Below, piece after piece: positions 8,805 through 17,008 of a stretch of 52,259 bases of DNA (positions are counted from its first letter, which is position 1; each line of letters opens with the position of its first letter). A model generated the notes under the pieces. That model had not been told where the DNA came from. It ran no database searches and saw only the letters and a list, made by a program, of their open reading frames with translations. This DNA is from CAZBWW01 sp964496005 (lineage in GTDB: Bacteria; Patescibacteriota; WWE3; UBA101185; UBA10185): assembly GCA_964496005.1 (NCBI GenBank), contig CAZBWW010000005.1, positions 1 to 52,259 on the forward strand. The letters run 5' to 3'. Position numbers and translations under genes: made by a program.

Positions 8805-8847
8805 AAAATAGTGTAGAAATAATCGGAGTGTTGCAAAGGGATTGTGA

Positions 8848-8853
8848 TAAAAT
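8848..8853 (+). promoter_or_regulatory. -10 element (TAAAAT) for the Pro/Gln-rich protein gene
   Basis: TAAAAT ends 6 nt before the ATG at 8860, and no Shine-Dalgarno sequence is visible. Confidence 0.5.
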
Positions 8854-8859
8854 CAGTGT

Positions 8860-9549
8860 ATGAACACTATCTCTGCCCAACCTAATGTGCCCGGTAGCCA
8901 AACTATAGGCAGACCTGTGAACCCAAACCCACAGTCTCCTACAGCTACACCGGGTATGCCCACTCCTAATCAGCCTGCACCACAAAATCCAATATTGCCG
9001 ACCGCAACTCAAAACATTATTCAGCCGGATCCGCAAATTACAGATCAGCAGAGTGGCAACCAAGATCTGGGAAATGTACAGCCTGTTTCTACTCAAAATT
9101 ATGCTGAGCCGCAAACTATACCTGTAAATTACACAGCTCCAACTGAACCACAACCTAGTAGTTACCCCGCGGCTACCGAGGGCGCAATATCTAATACCGC
9201 AGCGCTAGGAAAAGAGACTGGCAACGAAATATCGACCATATCGCCGACGGCACAAGAAACGATAAATGTAGAGCCTGTAACTGAAATTAAAAAACCGACT
9301 GAAACACTACCTGCCGAAACGCAAACACACATGTCTCAACCTCAGGATATGCCTCAGGTTAAAGTTGAGGTCAAACCGGAAATAAACCTTAACCAACAAA
9401 AACAGCAAACAAGTACGATTGTAGATATGCGGACAGGTCATGAAGCTTTGCATGGCGTAGATGTCAATGCCGACGAGTTAACAGCCGACGCGGATAAAGA
9501 CGAAGCTGATTTCATTGAGGAGGTACAAAAACACCATGGATCTGGGTGA
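8860..9549 (+). CDS. Pro/Gln/Thr-rich hypothetical protein
   Basis: 229 residues. Roughly the first 180 are low-complexity (Pro, Gln, Thr, Asn) and probably disordered. The C-terminus is more ordered and acidic (ADELTADADKDEADFIEEV). There is no signal peptide or TM segment. Its last 14 nt overlap the start of the TraG/VirD4-like ATPase gene, whose ribosome binding site lies inside this ORF, so the two are translationally coupled and may act together. I do not recognise a named family. The ordered acidic tail is the part most likely to be conserved and to carry a binding function. Confidence 0.75.
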   Translation: MNTISAQPNVPGSQTIGRPVNPNPQSPTATPGMPTPNQPAPQNPILPTATQNIIQPDPQITDQQSGNQDLGNVQPVSTQNYAEPQTIPVNYTAPTEPQPSSYPAATEGAISNTAALGKETGNEISTISPTAQETINVEPVTEIKKPTETLPAETQTHMSQPQDMPQVKVEVKPEINLNQQKQQTSTIVDMRTGHEALHGVDVNADELTADADKDEADFIEEVQKHHGSG

Positions 9550-11953
9550 GATTGTTTATACAACATTTTGGCTCCTTATCTATCTTGTCATATTGCTAAT
9601 TGCAGTGAGCATATTTCTTAGCTGGAAAAGAAAACAGTACATAAAATCTGCGCAATATAATTTAACATTCATGCAAATTAAAATGCGCCCGCAAAACGAA
9701 ACTGAAATAGACGCGGCTGAACATTTTTTTTCCGGACTGATGGGCGTAAGACGTACTTTTTGGCAAAGATTACTAAAAGGGCAATATTTAATTTCGTTCG
9801 AAATAGTATCTAAAATTGACGGTATTGGCTTTTACGTTGTGGTCCCTGATGAACTCCTAACCTTTGTAGAAAAACAAATTAATGGCGCGTATGCCGACGC
9901 GGAAATAGACATTATAGACCCAAACGAAGTCTGGGATAGAGGCGCGGTGACAGCTGTTGCAGAAATTAACATGGCAGGGCCGCCATACTATCCCCTAAAA
10001 ACTTATAAGGACATGGAAAAAAACGACTCGCTGAACCTTTTGACCTCAGCAATGAGTAATTTAAAAGCCGATGAAGTTTTAGCACTGCAATATGTTGTAT
10101 CACCGGCGACTGAAGCATGGCGTGGCGCAGCCAGGGCGTTTATCGGACACGTTAAAAATAAAGCCGCGGACCCGGAAAAAGGCAGAGGCGTAGATACATC
10201 TATAGTTGAAGGAGTAGAGAAGAAGGCGGCTAAACCGGGTTTTGATATTGCCATAAGGGTAATAGCAATTGCAGGAAGTAAGACAATTGCCGAATCCCAC
10301 ATCACTAATGTTGTAGGCGCATTTGAACAATTTACTGATGTTAGGTACAACAAGCTAAAACGGCGCCGATTGAAACGCAACAGATCCTTAGTGGACGATT
10401 TTATTTACAGAAAAATGGTTATTCATAGCCTATACATTCCAATCTTTAACATTTCGATTTACCGGAACACTGCGATCTTAAATATCGAGGAACTCGCAAC
10501 CGTCTATCATTTTCCAAACAAAAATATTCAAACGCCAAATATAATCTGGTTGACCGCTAGAAAATCTTCTGCACCGTCAAACACACCTGAATCCGGATTG
10601 TATTTAGGCAAAAATGTGTTTCGAAACGTATCAAAGAAAATTTACATGAAACCGGATGATCGCGCCCGCCACAATTATATAATCGGACAAACCGGTACAG
10701 GTAAATCGGTGTTCATGAGCTCGCTCGCAATTCAAGATATATACGCAGGACATGGCGTAGCATATATAGACCCGCACGGCAGCGAAATTGCAAAACTTTT
10801 GGAACAAATTCCACCTGAACGGGAAGATGACGTAATTTTATTTGATGTGTCCGATACTGATTTTCCGCTTGGCATAAACATACTTGAGGCGCAAACCGAC
10901 GAACAGCGGAATATGAATATAAACGCGTTCATCGCCTTATTATATAAGTTATACGACCCAAACCGGCAGGGTATTATGGGTCCGCAACTAGAACGTGCGA
11001 TACGAAACGTTATGCTAACCGCAATGATTGACCCGGAAAGCAGTTTGGTTGATGTCCTCAGAATGTTAATTGACGAAAAATATGCCAAATCTTACATTTC
11101 ACGGATTCAGGATCCGCTTGTTAAAAAATACTGGACAGACGAAGTTGCAAACACCTCTCAAGCCCGAAAAGGCGAAACCATAGGCTACTTCGTTTCAAAA
11201 TTTGACCGGTTCGTCACCGAAAAATTTATGCGAAACATCATCGGCCAACCAAAATCATCCTTTAATTTTGCTGATATCATGGCAAATAAACAAATTCTGC
11301 TGGTAGATTTATCAAAAGGGAAAATCGGCGAAGAAAACTCAAACTTTTTAGGGTTAATACTTGTACCAAAAATTTTGCAGGCAGCACTTGCGCGGGCAAG
11401 TTTACTTGGTAAAGTTGATTTCCCACATTTTTACCTGTATGTAGACGAGTTTCAAAATTTCGCAACGCCGGATTTTGCTACTATATTGTCAGAGGCTCGA
11501 AAGTATAAACTAAACTTAACTGTTGCCCACCAATTTGTTGCTCAATTACCTGACGAAATAAAAGATGCGGTCTTTGGTAATGTCGGTACAATGGAAGTGT
11601 TTAGAGTCGGTACCGAAGATGCAGAATATTTGGAACCGCACTTTGCACCTGTGTTTAACCAAAATGACTTAATGAACAACCCCGTCGGCAATTGTTACAT
11701 TAGATTATTAGTTGATGGCCATCCAAGTATTCCTTTTTCGTTAAACATAGAATGGGACTTTGTGAACTCGTTTCCTAAAAGCAAAGAAACCGTCGAGAGA
11801 ATAAGACAAAAATCACGCGCTAAATACGGCAGACCGGCCGGAGAAATAGAAGAATATATTAACAGAAGGATTGGGCTGTATGACCCACCGCCCGTACCGG
11901 AACCCAGCCCGGCAGGTATGGCACCCAATCCTAAAAAACTTATTCCTTTTTAA
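9536..11953 (+). CDS. TraG/VirD4-like secretion or DNA-transfer ATPase
   Basis: About 805 residues. One TM helix near residues 8-30 is followed by an N-terminal alpha/beta region and a RecA-type motor with Walker A GQTGTGKS (384-391) then AYIDPHGSE, a Walker B-like LYVDEFQNF and a conserved SEARKYKLNLTVAHQF segment. These are features of the TraG/TraD/VirD4 (DUF87/HerA) class that couples substrates to membrane channels. No other type IV secretion genes are in the window. The start at ATG 9536 is chosen because GAGGAGG (9517-9523) sits upstream; the TTG at 9515 lies against that site. DNA uptake, secretion or pilus-linked roles are all possible. Confidence 0.85.
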   Translation: MDLGEIVYTTFWLLIYLVILLIAVSIFLSWKRKQYIKSAQYNLTFMQIKMRPQNETEIDAAEHFFSGLMGVRRTFWQRLLKGQYLISFEIVSKIDGIGFYVVVPDELLTFVEKQINGAYADAEIDIIDPNEVWDRGAVTAVAEINMAGPPYYPLKTYKDMEKNDSLNLLTSAMSNLKADEVLALQYVVSPATEAWRGAARAFIGHVKNKAADPEKGRGVDTSIVEGVEKKAAKPGFDIAIRVIAIAGSKTIAESHITNVVGAFEQFTDVRYNKLKRRRLKRNRSLVDDFIYRKMVIHSLYIPIFNISIYRNTAILNIEELATVYHFPNKNIQTPNIIWLTARKSSAPSNTPESGLYLGKNVFRNVSKKIYMKPDDRARHNYIIGQTGTGKSVFMSSLAIQDIYAGHGVAYIDPHGSEIAKLLEQIPPEREDDVILFDVSDTDFPLGINILEAQTDEQRNMNINAFIALLYKLYDPNRQGIMGPQLERAIRNVMLTAMIDPESSLVDVLRMLIDEKYAKSYISRIQDPLVKKYWTDEVANTSQARKGETIGYFVSKFDRFVTEKFMRNIIGQPKSSFNFADIMANKQILLVDLSKGKIGEENSNFLGLILVPKILQAALARASLLGKVDFPHFYLYVDEFQNFATPDFATILSEARKYKLNLTVAHQFVAQLPDEIKDAVFGNVGTMEVFRVGTEDAEYLEPHFAPVFNQNDLMNNPVGNCYIRLLVDGHPSIPFSLNIEWDFVNSFPKSKETVERIRQKSRAKYGRPAGEIEEYINRRIGLYDPPPVPEPSPAGMAPNPKKLIPF

Positions 11954-12060
11954 GCTAAATTTTGCTGTTGCTGAATAGTAACTTGTCACCGGGTTAGTTT
12001 GGTAAGCCGTGACACCCACGATGTTCTAATTTGGAAATATTTTACCAGTCTACAATATAG

Positions 12061-12066
12061 TATAAT
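12061..12066 (+). promoter_or_regulatory. Consensus -10 (TATAAT) for the ftsA-like gene
   Basis: A perfect TATAAT ends 7 nt before the ATG at 12074 and no Shine-Dalgarno is present. It supports 12074 over the in-frame GTG/TTG-type start further upstream at 11999, which would place the promoter inside the gene. Confidence 0.6.
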
Positions 12067-12073
12067 CAAATCA

Positions 12074-13369
12074 ATGGTTAAGCTGCCTGGTAAACTCAAT
12101 TTAAAACGGTTTAAGTCGCGTGCACCTAAAAATACTTTTTTTACCATAGATATCGGATCAAACTCTGTGAAAGTTTTGGTCTTTAAACGCGAAGTTGATA
12201 AACCCAACGAAGTCACCCTCCTGGGTATAGCAAAGGAGTATTTAGAATCACAGCATGTTCGCGCCGGTAATATTGTAGAAGTGGAAAAAGTAGCCGAAAG
12301 TATTGATACTGCGATATTTAAAGCAACTGAAGGTATAGAAGAAAGCATTAACGATGTAATTTTCGGTATTGGCGGGGATTTATGTATATGTAATGTAACT
12401 ACAGCCAAAATTAACCGCGGAAGTAAAGCAGAAATTTCTGAAAAGGAAGCTGATAACATTCATGCTAAAGTTAGTGAGGCTGCATACATACAAGCTCAAA
12501 AAAGACTGTTGAGAAATACCGGCAATACGAGCAATAACCTTGAACTCATAACATCGTCAATTGTATATTCTAAGATAGACGGCGAACACGCAACGCACCT
12601 CACCGGAAAAACAGGACAAAAAATAGAAGTCGCGTATTTTACGGCTTTTGCCCCACGCTATCATCTCGAAACGCTGCAGGAGATTGCTGCACTATTGAAA
12701 CTTAATATCCTCGCAATTACATCTAATATGTACGCGCTGGGACAAGCACTTAAAATTTCCTCAAAAAATGACAAGCTGGACGTGGTATTAATTGATATAG
12801 GGGCGGATACAACAGAGGTGGGCGTAATTTTTGGCGGGGGAATTGTTGAAACAAAAACCTTAAACATTGGCGGTAATCAATTTACCAGTAAGCTAGCGAC
12901 CGATACAGGACTTGCACGCTTTGACGCTGAAAAAAAGAAGCTGGATAGTACCTTTGGAAATTTACCCGACAGCGAATTAATTAAAATAGAAAGTGTCCTA
13001 ACTGAAGTAACGGGTATTTGGCTTAGCGGTATGGAACTGCTTTTTTCTGAATTTACCGGAGTAAAAACTTTTCCTACAGATATTTGCTTAGTCGGCGGAA
13101 GTAGTAAATTACCGGTCATTCTGGAAGGTCTACAAACAAAACCGTGGACTAAATCTATCCCATTTAGAGAACCGCCTGAATTCAGCAAAATCACTGCAAA
13201 TGATTTCAAATTTGTGCACGATGTAACAGGTGAAAGTGATCAGGCTGAATATATTGTGCCGGCGGCGCTGTCTGCAATTTACTTGGAACTATTTGATACA
13301 TCAAAAAAAGAAAAAGAAACAGAAAAAAAAGAGCCGGAAATAAGTACTCTTGAGGATAATAATGACTAA
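12074..13369 (+). CDS. ftsA: FtsA-like cell division protein (actin/ASKHA fold)
   Basis: 431 residues. Phosphate-1 loop FTIDIGSNSVKVLV (about 23-36), an SHS2-type insertion (about 75-190), phosphate-2 loop VVLIDIGADTTEVGVIFGG and adenosine motif ICLVGGSSKLP all point to FtsA or a close relative that tethers FtsZ to the membrane. The C-terminus is Lys/Glu-rich rather than an obvious amphipathic membrane-binding helix, so membrane attachment may differ from the classical protein. No ftsZ is in the window. A PilM-like role is an alternative because the next gene encodes a membrane protein. It overlaps the next gene by 8 nt. Confidence 0.8.
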   Translation: MVKLPGKLNLKRFKSRAPKNTFFTIDIGSNSVKVLVFKREVDKPNEVTLLGIAKEYLESQHVRAGNIVEVEKVAESIDTAIFKATEGIEESINDVIFGIGGDLCICNVTTAKINRGSKAEISEKEADNIHAKVSEAAYIQAQKRLLRNTGNTSNNLELITSSIVYSKIDGEHATHLTGKTGQKIEVAYFTAFAPRYHLETLQEIAALLKLNILAITSNMYALGQALKISSKNDKLDVVLIDIGADTTEVGVIFGGGIVETKTLNIGGNQFTSKLATDTGLARFDAEKKKLDSTFGNLPDSELIKIESVLTEVTGIWLSGMELLFSEFTGVKTFPTDICLVGGSSKLPVILEGLQTKPWTKSIPFREPPEFSKITANDFKFVHDVTGESDQAEYIVPAALSAIYLELFDTSKKEKETEKKEPEISTLEDNND

Positions 13370-14891
13370 AATTGATATTGAAATATACGACGACGTAATA
13401 AGCGTCTTAACAAAAATAAAAAATATTAACGATACTGGTATAGAATTGGTAATCCCTGACGGCTCGGTGCTTTTTGATAACATACTTAATCTGAAACTGC
13501 TTGAAAAAGAAACAGAAAAATTAGGTAAGGTACTTCATTTAAATACTACGGATGCGACTGGGATTTTACTGCTCAAAATGCTTAATGAGGAACAAATTGA
13601 AGAATTCGCGACAACGGAAATCAGTAGCGAGCAAGATTATACGGCAGACGTAAAAAAACGGCGGTTTTCGCTGGCGGCGCTTCATTTCTCCCGCCCGAAG
13701 TTTGGGAGACCTAAAGGGTTTAAAAAAATTATAATTGTGGGCATTGCGCTAGCACTAGCTGGTTTTATAGCTTACCGACTGCTGTGGGAAGCACCAAAGG
13801 CTAACGTTAAAATTATTGTTAATTCGCAACCGCTAACTAAAAGTATTGAGGTAAAAGTTGTAAAGGATGGCGAAACAAATTCCGAAAACAAAACACTAAA
13901 AGGGTCTGAGATTTCAACAATTATCACAAAAACAGATAGTATAGATACCACCGGTGAAAAGCTGGTCGGCGAAAAAGCTACAGGAAAAGTTACATTTTAC
14001 AACTACACTGATGAGGAAATTGAGGTGGATGAAGGTACAGAGCTTATTTACACAGAAGGGGATGAAGATTTAGTTTTTATAGTGGATGAGGATGTTACGG
14101 TTGAAGCAGAATCATTGCAAGACCCAGAGGTACCCGGCAGCCCTACAGTACCGGGAGAAGCTTCGGCAGAAGTAACCGCAGGCGATATTGGCGATAGCTA
14201 TAATATTGATGATGAAGAAAGCCTCGAAGTTGATGATTATAAAAAAAGTGAATTAACTGCAGTTACTGACGGTGAGTTTGAGGGTGGCAAGAGCGAAACT
14301 GTTAAAGTTGTCGCCGAAGAAGATAAAGTTGCGCTGGCAGCAAAAATTTCTGAAGAAATCGGAGCTAGTGCGGAAAGCGAACTGAGCTCAAAAGCCGGAT
14401 TTGGCAAAGAATACATTAAGGGCTCGTATACCTCTACGGTCACCAGTGAAATTTTTAGTGCTGAAGTTGATGATGAAACAGACAAACTTGAATTAACGCA
14501 AGAATTAAGTGTTGTTGGTCTTGCGTATGCTCAGAGTGACTTAGAAAAAATGCTGGACGGTCTGCTTGACGATTTTATCCCCGAAGGCTTTGAGCTTTAT
14601 ACAAACGAAAGAGAAACAAAAGTGGAAATTCTTGGAAACGCAGATAGTACCGTACTGTCAAGCGGTGAGGCTGATTTACAAGTTACAGTCAAAACATTTG
14701 TTATACCATCAATTGATGAAGAAAAGATAAAAAACGAGTTAGCCGGTAGCTCCTTGCAGGAAGCTGAAAAAATACTTGGTTCAATAAGTAATGTTAAATC
14801 ATACGGACTCGAAATTAACCCAAATATTCCATTTTTGAAGAAAGTACCGCGGAATACCGAAAATATAGTTATAGTGGTCGAAAAAGAATAA
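13362..14891 (+). CDS. Membrane protein with baseplate-J-like extracytoplasmic domain
   Basis: About 509 residues. The N-terminal cytoplasmic region (1-100) contains a segment (SVLFDNILNLKLLEKETEKL) of a type I associate with CPR membrane proteins. A basic stretch and one TM helix (about 122-142) follow. The external region resembles the gp47/JayE fold pattern (GKVTFYNYTDEEIEVDEGTE, then a GDSYNI-type motif). In CPR genomes such proteins are commonly labelled baseplate J; here it is host-encoded next to ftsA, with no phage genes nearby. The start ATG 13362 is preceded by GAGGAT and overlaps ftsA. The function is unknown, possibly cell-surface or division related. Confidence 0.75.
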   Translation: MTKIDIEIYDDVISVLTKIKNINDTGIELVIPDGSVLFDNILNLKLLEKETEKLGKVLHLNTTDATGILLLKMLNEEQIEEFATTEISSEQDYTADVKKRRFSLAALHFSRPKFGRPKGFKKIIIVGIALALAGFIAYRLLWEAPKANVKIIVNSQPLTKSIEVKVVKDGETNSENKTLKGSEISTIITKTDSIDTTGEKLVGEKATGKVTFYNYTDEEIEVDEGTELIYTEGDEDLVFIVDEDVTVEAESLQDPEVPGSPTVPGEASAEVTAGDIGDSYNIDDEESLEVDDYKKSELTAVTDGEFEGGKSETVKVVAEEDKVALAAKISEEIGASAESELSSKAGFGKEYIKGSYTSTVTSEIFSAEVDDETDKLELTQELSVVGLAYAQSDLEKMLDGLLDDFIPEGFELYTNERETKVEILGNADSTVLSSGEADLQVTVKTFVIPSIDEEKIKNELAGSSLQEAEKILGSISNVKSYGLEINPNIPFLKKVPRNTENIVIVVEKE

Positions 14892-14906
14892 TTTCTCACA
14901 ACCTAA

Positions 14907-15359
14907 ATGACTGACATACTTAAGCGTGATAAAGGAAAATCGACAAAAGCGAAGGAGGAGATTTTACTCGGCGTGGATTATGGAGAATCAAATATCGGAC
15001 TTGCATTCGGACGGGCAGGGCTTGCAGCTCCCATAAAAATTATTCCCGCAAAAAATACAGACACAGCATTGAAAGAAATATCCCGCGTAGCATTGGAAAA
15101 TAAAGTAACACAAATAATTGCGGGTTTGCCGCTTACTGTTGATAATAAGGAAACAAAGCAATCCCAAAATACACGCCAATTTTTTAAACTGCTTAAAATT
15201 CATTTGAAGTTGCCGGTTGTTTTTGTAAATGAGTATCAAACAAGCATGGAAGCTGTGAAATCAGCAATTGCGGCGGGGGTGCCTCAAAAAGGTAGAAGAG
15301 GCGTTGATGATATTTCGGCGGCGTTAATCTTAAAAAAATATTACGACGAACGGGAGTAG
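14907..15359 (+). CDS. ruvX: YqgF/RuvX-family Holliday junction resolvase-like protein
   Basis: 150 residues with an RNase H-like fold. Seen: GVDYGESNIGLA (first catalytic Asp), IIAGLPL, FVNEYQTS (with Glu) and VDDISAALIL (last catalytic Asp). All family positions are present. The family has been linked both to Holliday junction processing and to 16S rRNA 5' maturation. It follows the baseplate-J-like gene by 15 nt without a clear Shine-Dalgarno, so it probably belongs to the same transcript. The length is typical. Confidence 0.92.
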   Translation: MTDILKRDKGKSTKAKEEILLGVDYGESNIGLAFGRAGLAAPIKIIPAKNTDTALKEISRVALENKVTQIIAGLPLTVDNKETKQSQNTRQFFKLLKIHLKLPVVFVNEYQTSMEAVKSAIAAGVPQKGRRGVDDISAALILKKYYDERE

Positions 15360-15408
15360 GTAAAAGATAAAAACAGCAAAAGGGTGGTTAAACGGGTTAG
15401 AGCACAGC

Positions 15409-15678
15409 TTAGCTATTCAGCTCCATTTTCACTTCTTTTGAGTCGCACAACATACATTGAAAATTCTCTCCCGGTTTAAGACATGCCGGACACATGTATA
15501 CTCCACCTGTATACATAAGATCAGCTCGTTCACATTTATTACATAGAAACACAACGTCGTCCTGGCTAATTTCGCCATCATTTGGACACACAAACTTAAC
15601 GGTACTAGGTACCATTTCTCCCAAAAAGTCATTTTGCAAATCGGCGTTCATCTGGTCGTCTGTGTTTTGATCAGCCAT
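15409..15678 (-). CDS. Small zinc-ribbon protein
   Basis: 89 residues from the ATG at 15678; an in-frame start at 15714 would add 12 residues. The first 25 residues are Asp/Asn-rich. After that, seven Cys appear in knuckle-like arrangements (VCPNDGE, LCNKC, MCPAC, QCMLC), consistent with one or two zinc ribbons. I do not recognise the family. Proteins of this kind often bind nucleic acid or act as adaptors. It converges with ruvX and diverges from the small membrane protein gene at 15732. Confidence 0.75.
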   Translation of the reverse strand: MADQNTDDQMNADLQNDFLGEMVPSTVKFVCPNDGEISQDDVVFLCNKCERADLMYTGGVYMCPACLKPGENFQCMLCDSKEVKMELNS

Positions 15679-15731
15679 ATGCCTATGGTAACACACTTCA
15701 AAGTTTAGGGGCAACGTGGTAACCTTATGAC

Positions 15732-15911
15732 ATGGAATTACTACTCATTTTCCTATATATCTATTTTGCGATAGGTGCTGTGTACGCACTATATATTTGG
15801 CTTTTTCAAGGTGATTTATGGTATTGGTTTCCGGTTAACATGACCTTATGGCTACCGGTATTTATGCTTAATTTTTATTTGGAATTTCGAAGACCGAAAA
15901 GGATTATTTAG
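15732..15911 (+). CDS. 59-residue membrane protein
   Basis: The ATG at 15732 opens a 59-codon frame ending with TAG at 15909-15911. The product is strongly hydrophobic with two predicted TM segments (about 2-25 and 37-50), separated by a Trp-rich turn (FQGDLWYWFPVNMTLW), and ends in a basic tail (EFRRPKRII). TGGTAACCT ends 6 nt before the ATG, matching the leaderless promoter pattern at other genes. The positive-inside tail and the hydrophobic codon pattern argue that it is real. Function unknown. Confidence 0.65.
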   Translation: MELLLIFLYIYFAIGAVYALYIWLFQGDLWYWFPVNMTLWLPVFMLNFYLEFRRPKRII

Positions 15912-15948
15912 CACCAAAAGTATTAAAATAAGCGAAAAAATTTAAGCT

Positions 15949-16689
15949 ATGTACAAAGAATTAATCAAAGAAAAAAAAGCCGTATTTTTTGATATGGACG
16001 GTACGATGATAGACTCTGAGCCGTTGTGGGATGCTGCATTTGCAAAAGTTGGCGCGTCAATTGGGTTTAATTGGTATGTAGGTGAACCCGTATTGCGCGG
16101 GGTACCGGCTGCGGAAAAATGGCACTATTATCTAGATCACACTGAATTCGAACCTAAATTAACGGCAAATGAGCTGACAAAACATACGTACACTGAATTT
16201 ATCAAACAAGTCGAGGAAACAAAACTGGAAACAAGAGACGGATTTATAAGTCTGGTGGCGGAATTACGGTTGGAAAAAGGGTTCAAAATCGCCCTAGTAA
16301 CAAACACACCTAAAGAAGTAACCGATCAAGTAATATCATATTTGGACATCGCACCGGCATTTGACATGGTTATCTGCGGTGATGAGGTAAAAAAACCCAA
16401 ACCGGATCCCGAAATATATTTAACGGCCGCAAGAGTACTTAAACTCAAACCAAAGGAAGTGCTCGTGTTTGAAGATTCTTTGGCAGGCGTTAGAGCCGCG
16501 CACAAAGCAAAAATGGACATAGTTGTAATATGGAACGGTGAGATTGAGCAGGAAGACTATCCAAAAGGACTACGCGGTTTTATACCTGATTTCACAGCCT
16601 TACCAGGCAATTTGGATACTGATTTAGGGGATGAACTGAAAAAATACGCTGAATATCGGCAAGCTAAACAGGCTAAAAAATCAAGCTGA
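15949..16689 (+). CDS. HAD-superfamily phosphatase, beta-phosphoglucomutase-like subfamily
   Basis: 246 residues. HAD motif I is FFDMDGTMIDSE (nucleophile and acid Asp), motif II VTNTP, and motifs III/IV KKPKPDPEIY and VFEDSLAG. A helical cap lies between motifs I and II (about 30-95). These are the marks of subfamily I sugar-phosphate phosphatases or phosphoglucomutases, but the substrate cannot be read from sequence. The C-terminus (KKYAEYRQAKQAKKSS) is an added basic tail. Its 3' end overlaps the convergent acylphosphatase-like gene by 9 nt. Confidence 0.9.
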   Translation: MYKELIKEKKAVFFDMDGTMIDSEPLWDAAFAKVGASIGFNWYVGEPVLRGVPAAEKWHYYLDHTEFEPKLTANELTKHTYTEFIKQVEETKLETRDGFISLVAELRLEKGFKIALVTNTPKEVTDQVISYLDIAPAFDMVICGDEVKKPKPDPEIYLTAARVLKLKPKEVLVFEDSLAGVRAAHKAKMDIVVIWNGEIEQEDYPKGLRGFIPDFTALPGNLDTDLGDELKKYAEYRQAKQAKKSS

Positions 16690-16953
16690 AACATCAACAA
16701 ACTGAATTAGTATTTCTTCAACATTACATAATTTTGGTTTATTTTTCCGGTGCCAGTGTACAATCTCCCACAAATCATTTTTCTCGCCAACCATAATCAC
16801 TTCAACATGATCCATATCCTGTTCTTTTTTGTGATGGGTAATTTCGTGAGTCTCAATACCGTGTTTTTTTGCTTTTCTTAGTAAAAACGGCGTGTACATG
16901 TGTTTGCGAATTTTTCCCCTGGTATTTATTTTTAGTTTAGCTTTTGCTGTCAT
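16681..16953 (-). CDS. Acylphosphatase-fold-like small protein, catalytic residues not conserved
   Basis: 90 residues. Length and layout follow acylphosphatases: a first strand ending in a loop (INTRGKIRKHMYTPFLLRKA), helix, and a C-terminal KPKLCNVEEILIQF segment comparable to the family's P-x-A-x-V-x-x-V end. However, the family's VQGVGFR loop with its catalytic Arg and the later Asn are not visible here. It is basic (about 20 Lys/Arg, plus many His). It could be a ligand- or RNA-binding derivative, and the assignment is by pattern only. It converges with the HAD gene. Confidence 0.5.
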   Translation of the reverse strand: MTAKAKLKINTRGKIRKHMYTPFLLRKAKKHGIETHEITHHKKEQDMDHVEVIMVGEKNDLWEIVHWHRKNKPKLCNVEEILIQFVDVSA

Positions 16954-17008
16954 TTTGCGGTTCTTTTTAGACAGGTTTTATGGGTGACAGAAGATAGTAC
17001 CAAAAAGG

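Noticed and set aside
11984..12013. GTCAC/GTGAC inverted repeat between the ATPase and ftsA-like genes
   Set aside because: Only 5 bp with a 20-nt loop and no T-run; too weak to call a terminator or operator.
11999..12073. 25-residue N-terminal extension of the FtsA-like protein
   Set aside because: It would place the perfect TATAAT inside the coding sequence and adds residues not expected for the family; ATG 12074 is better.
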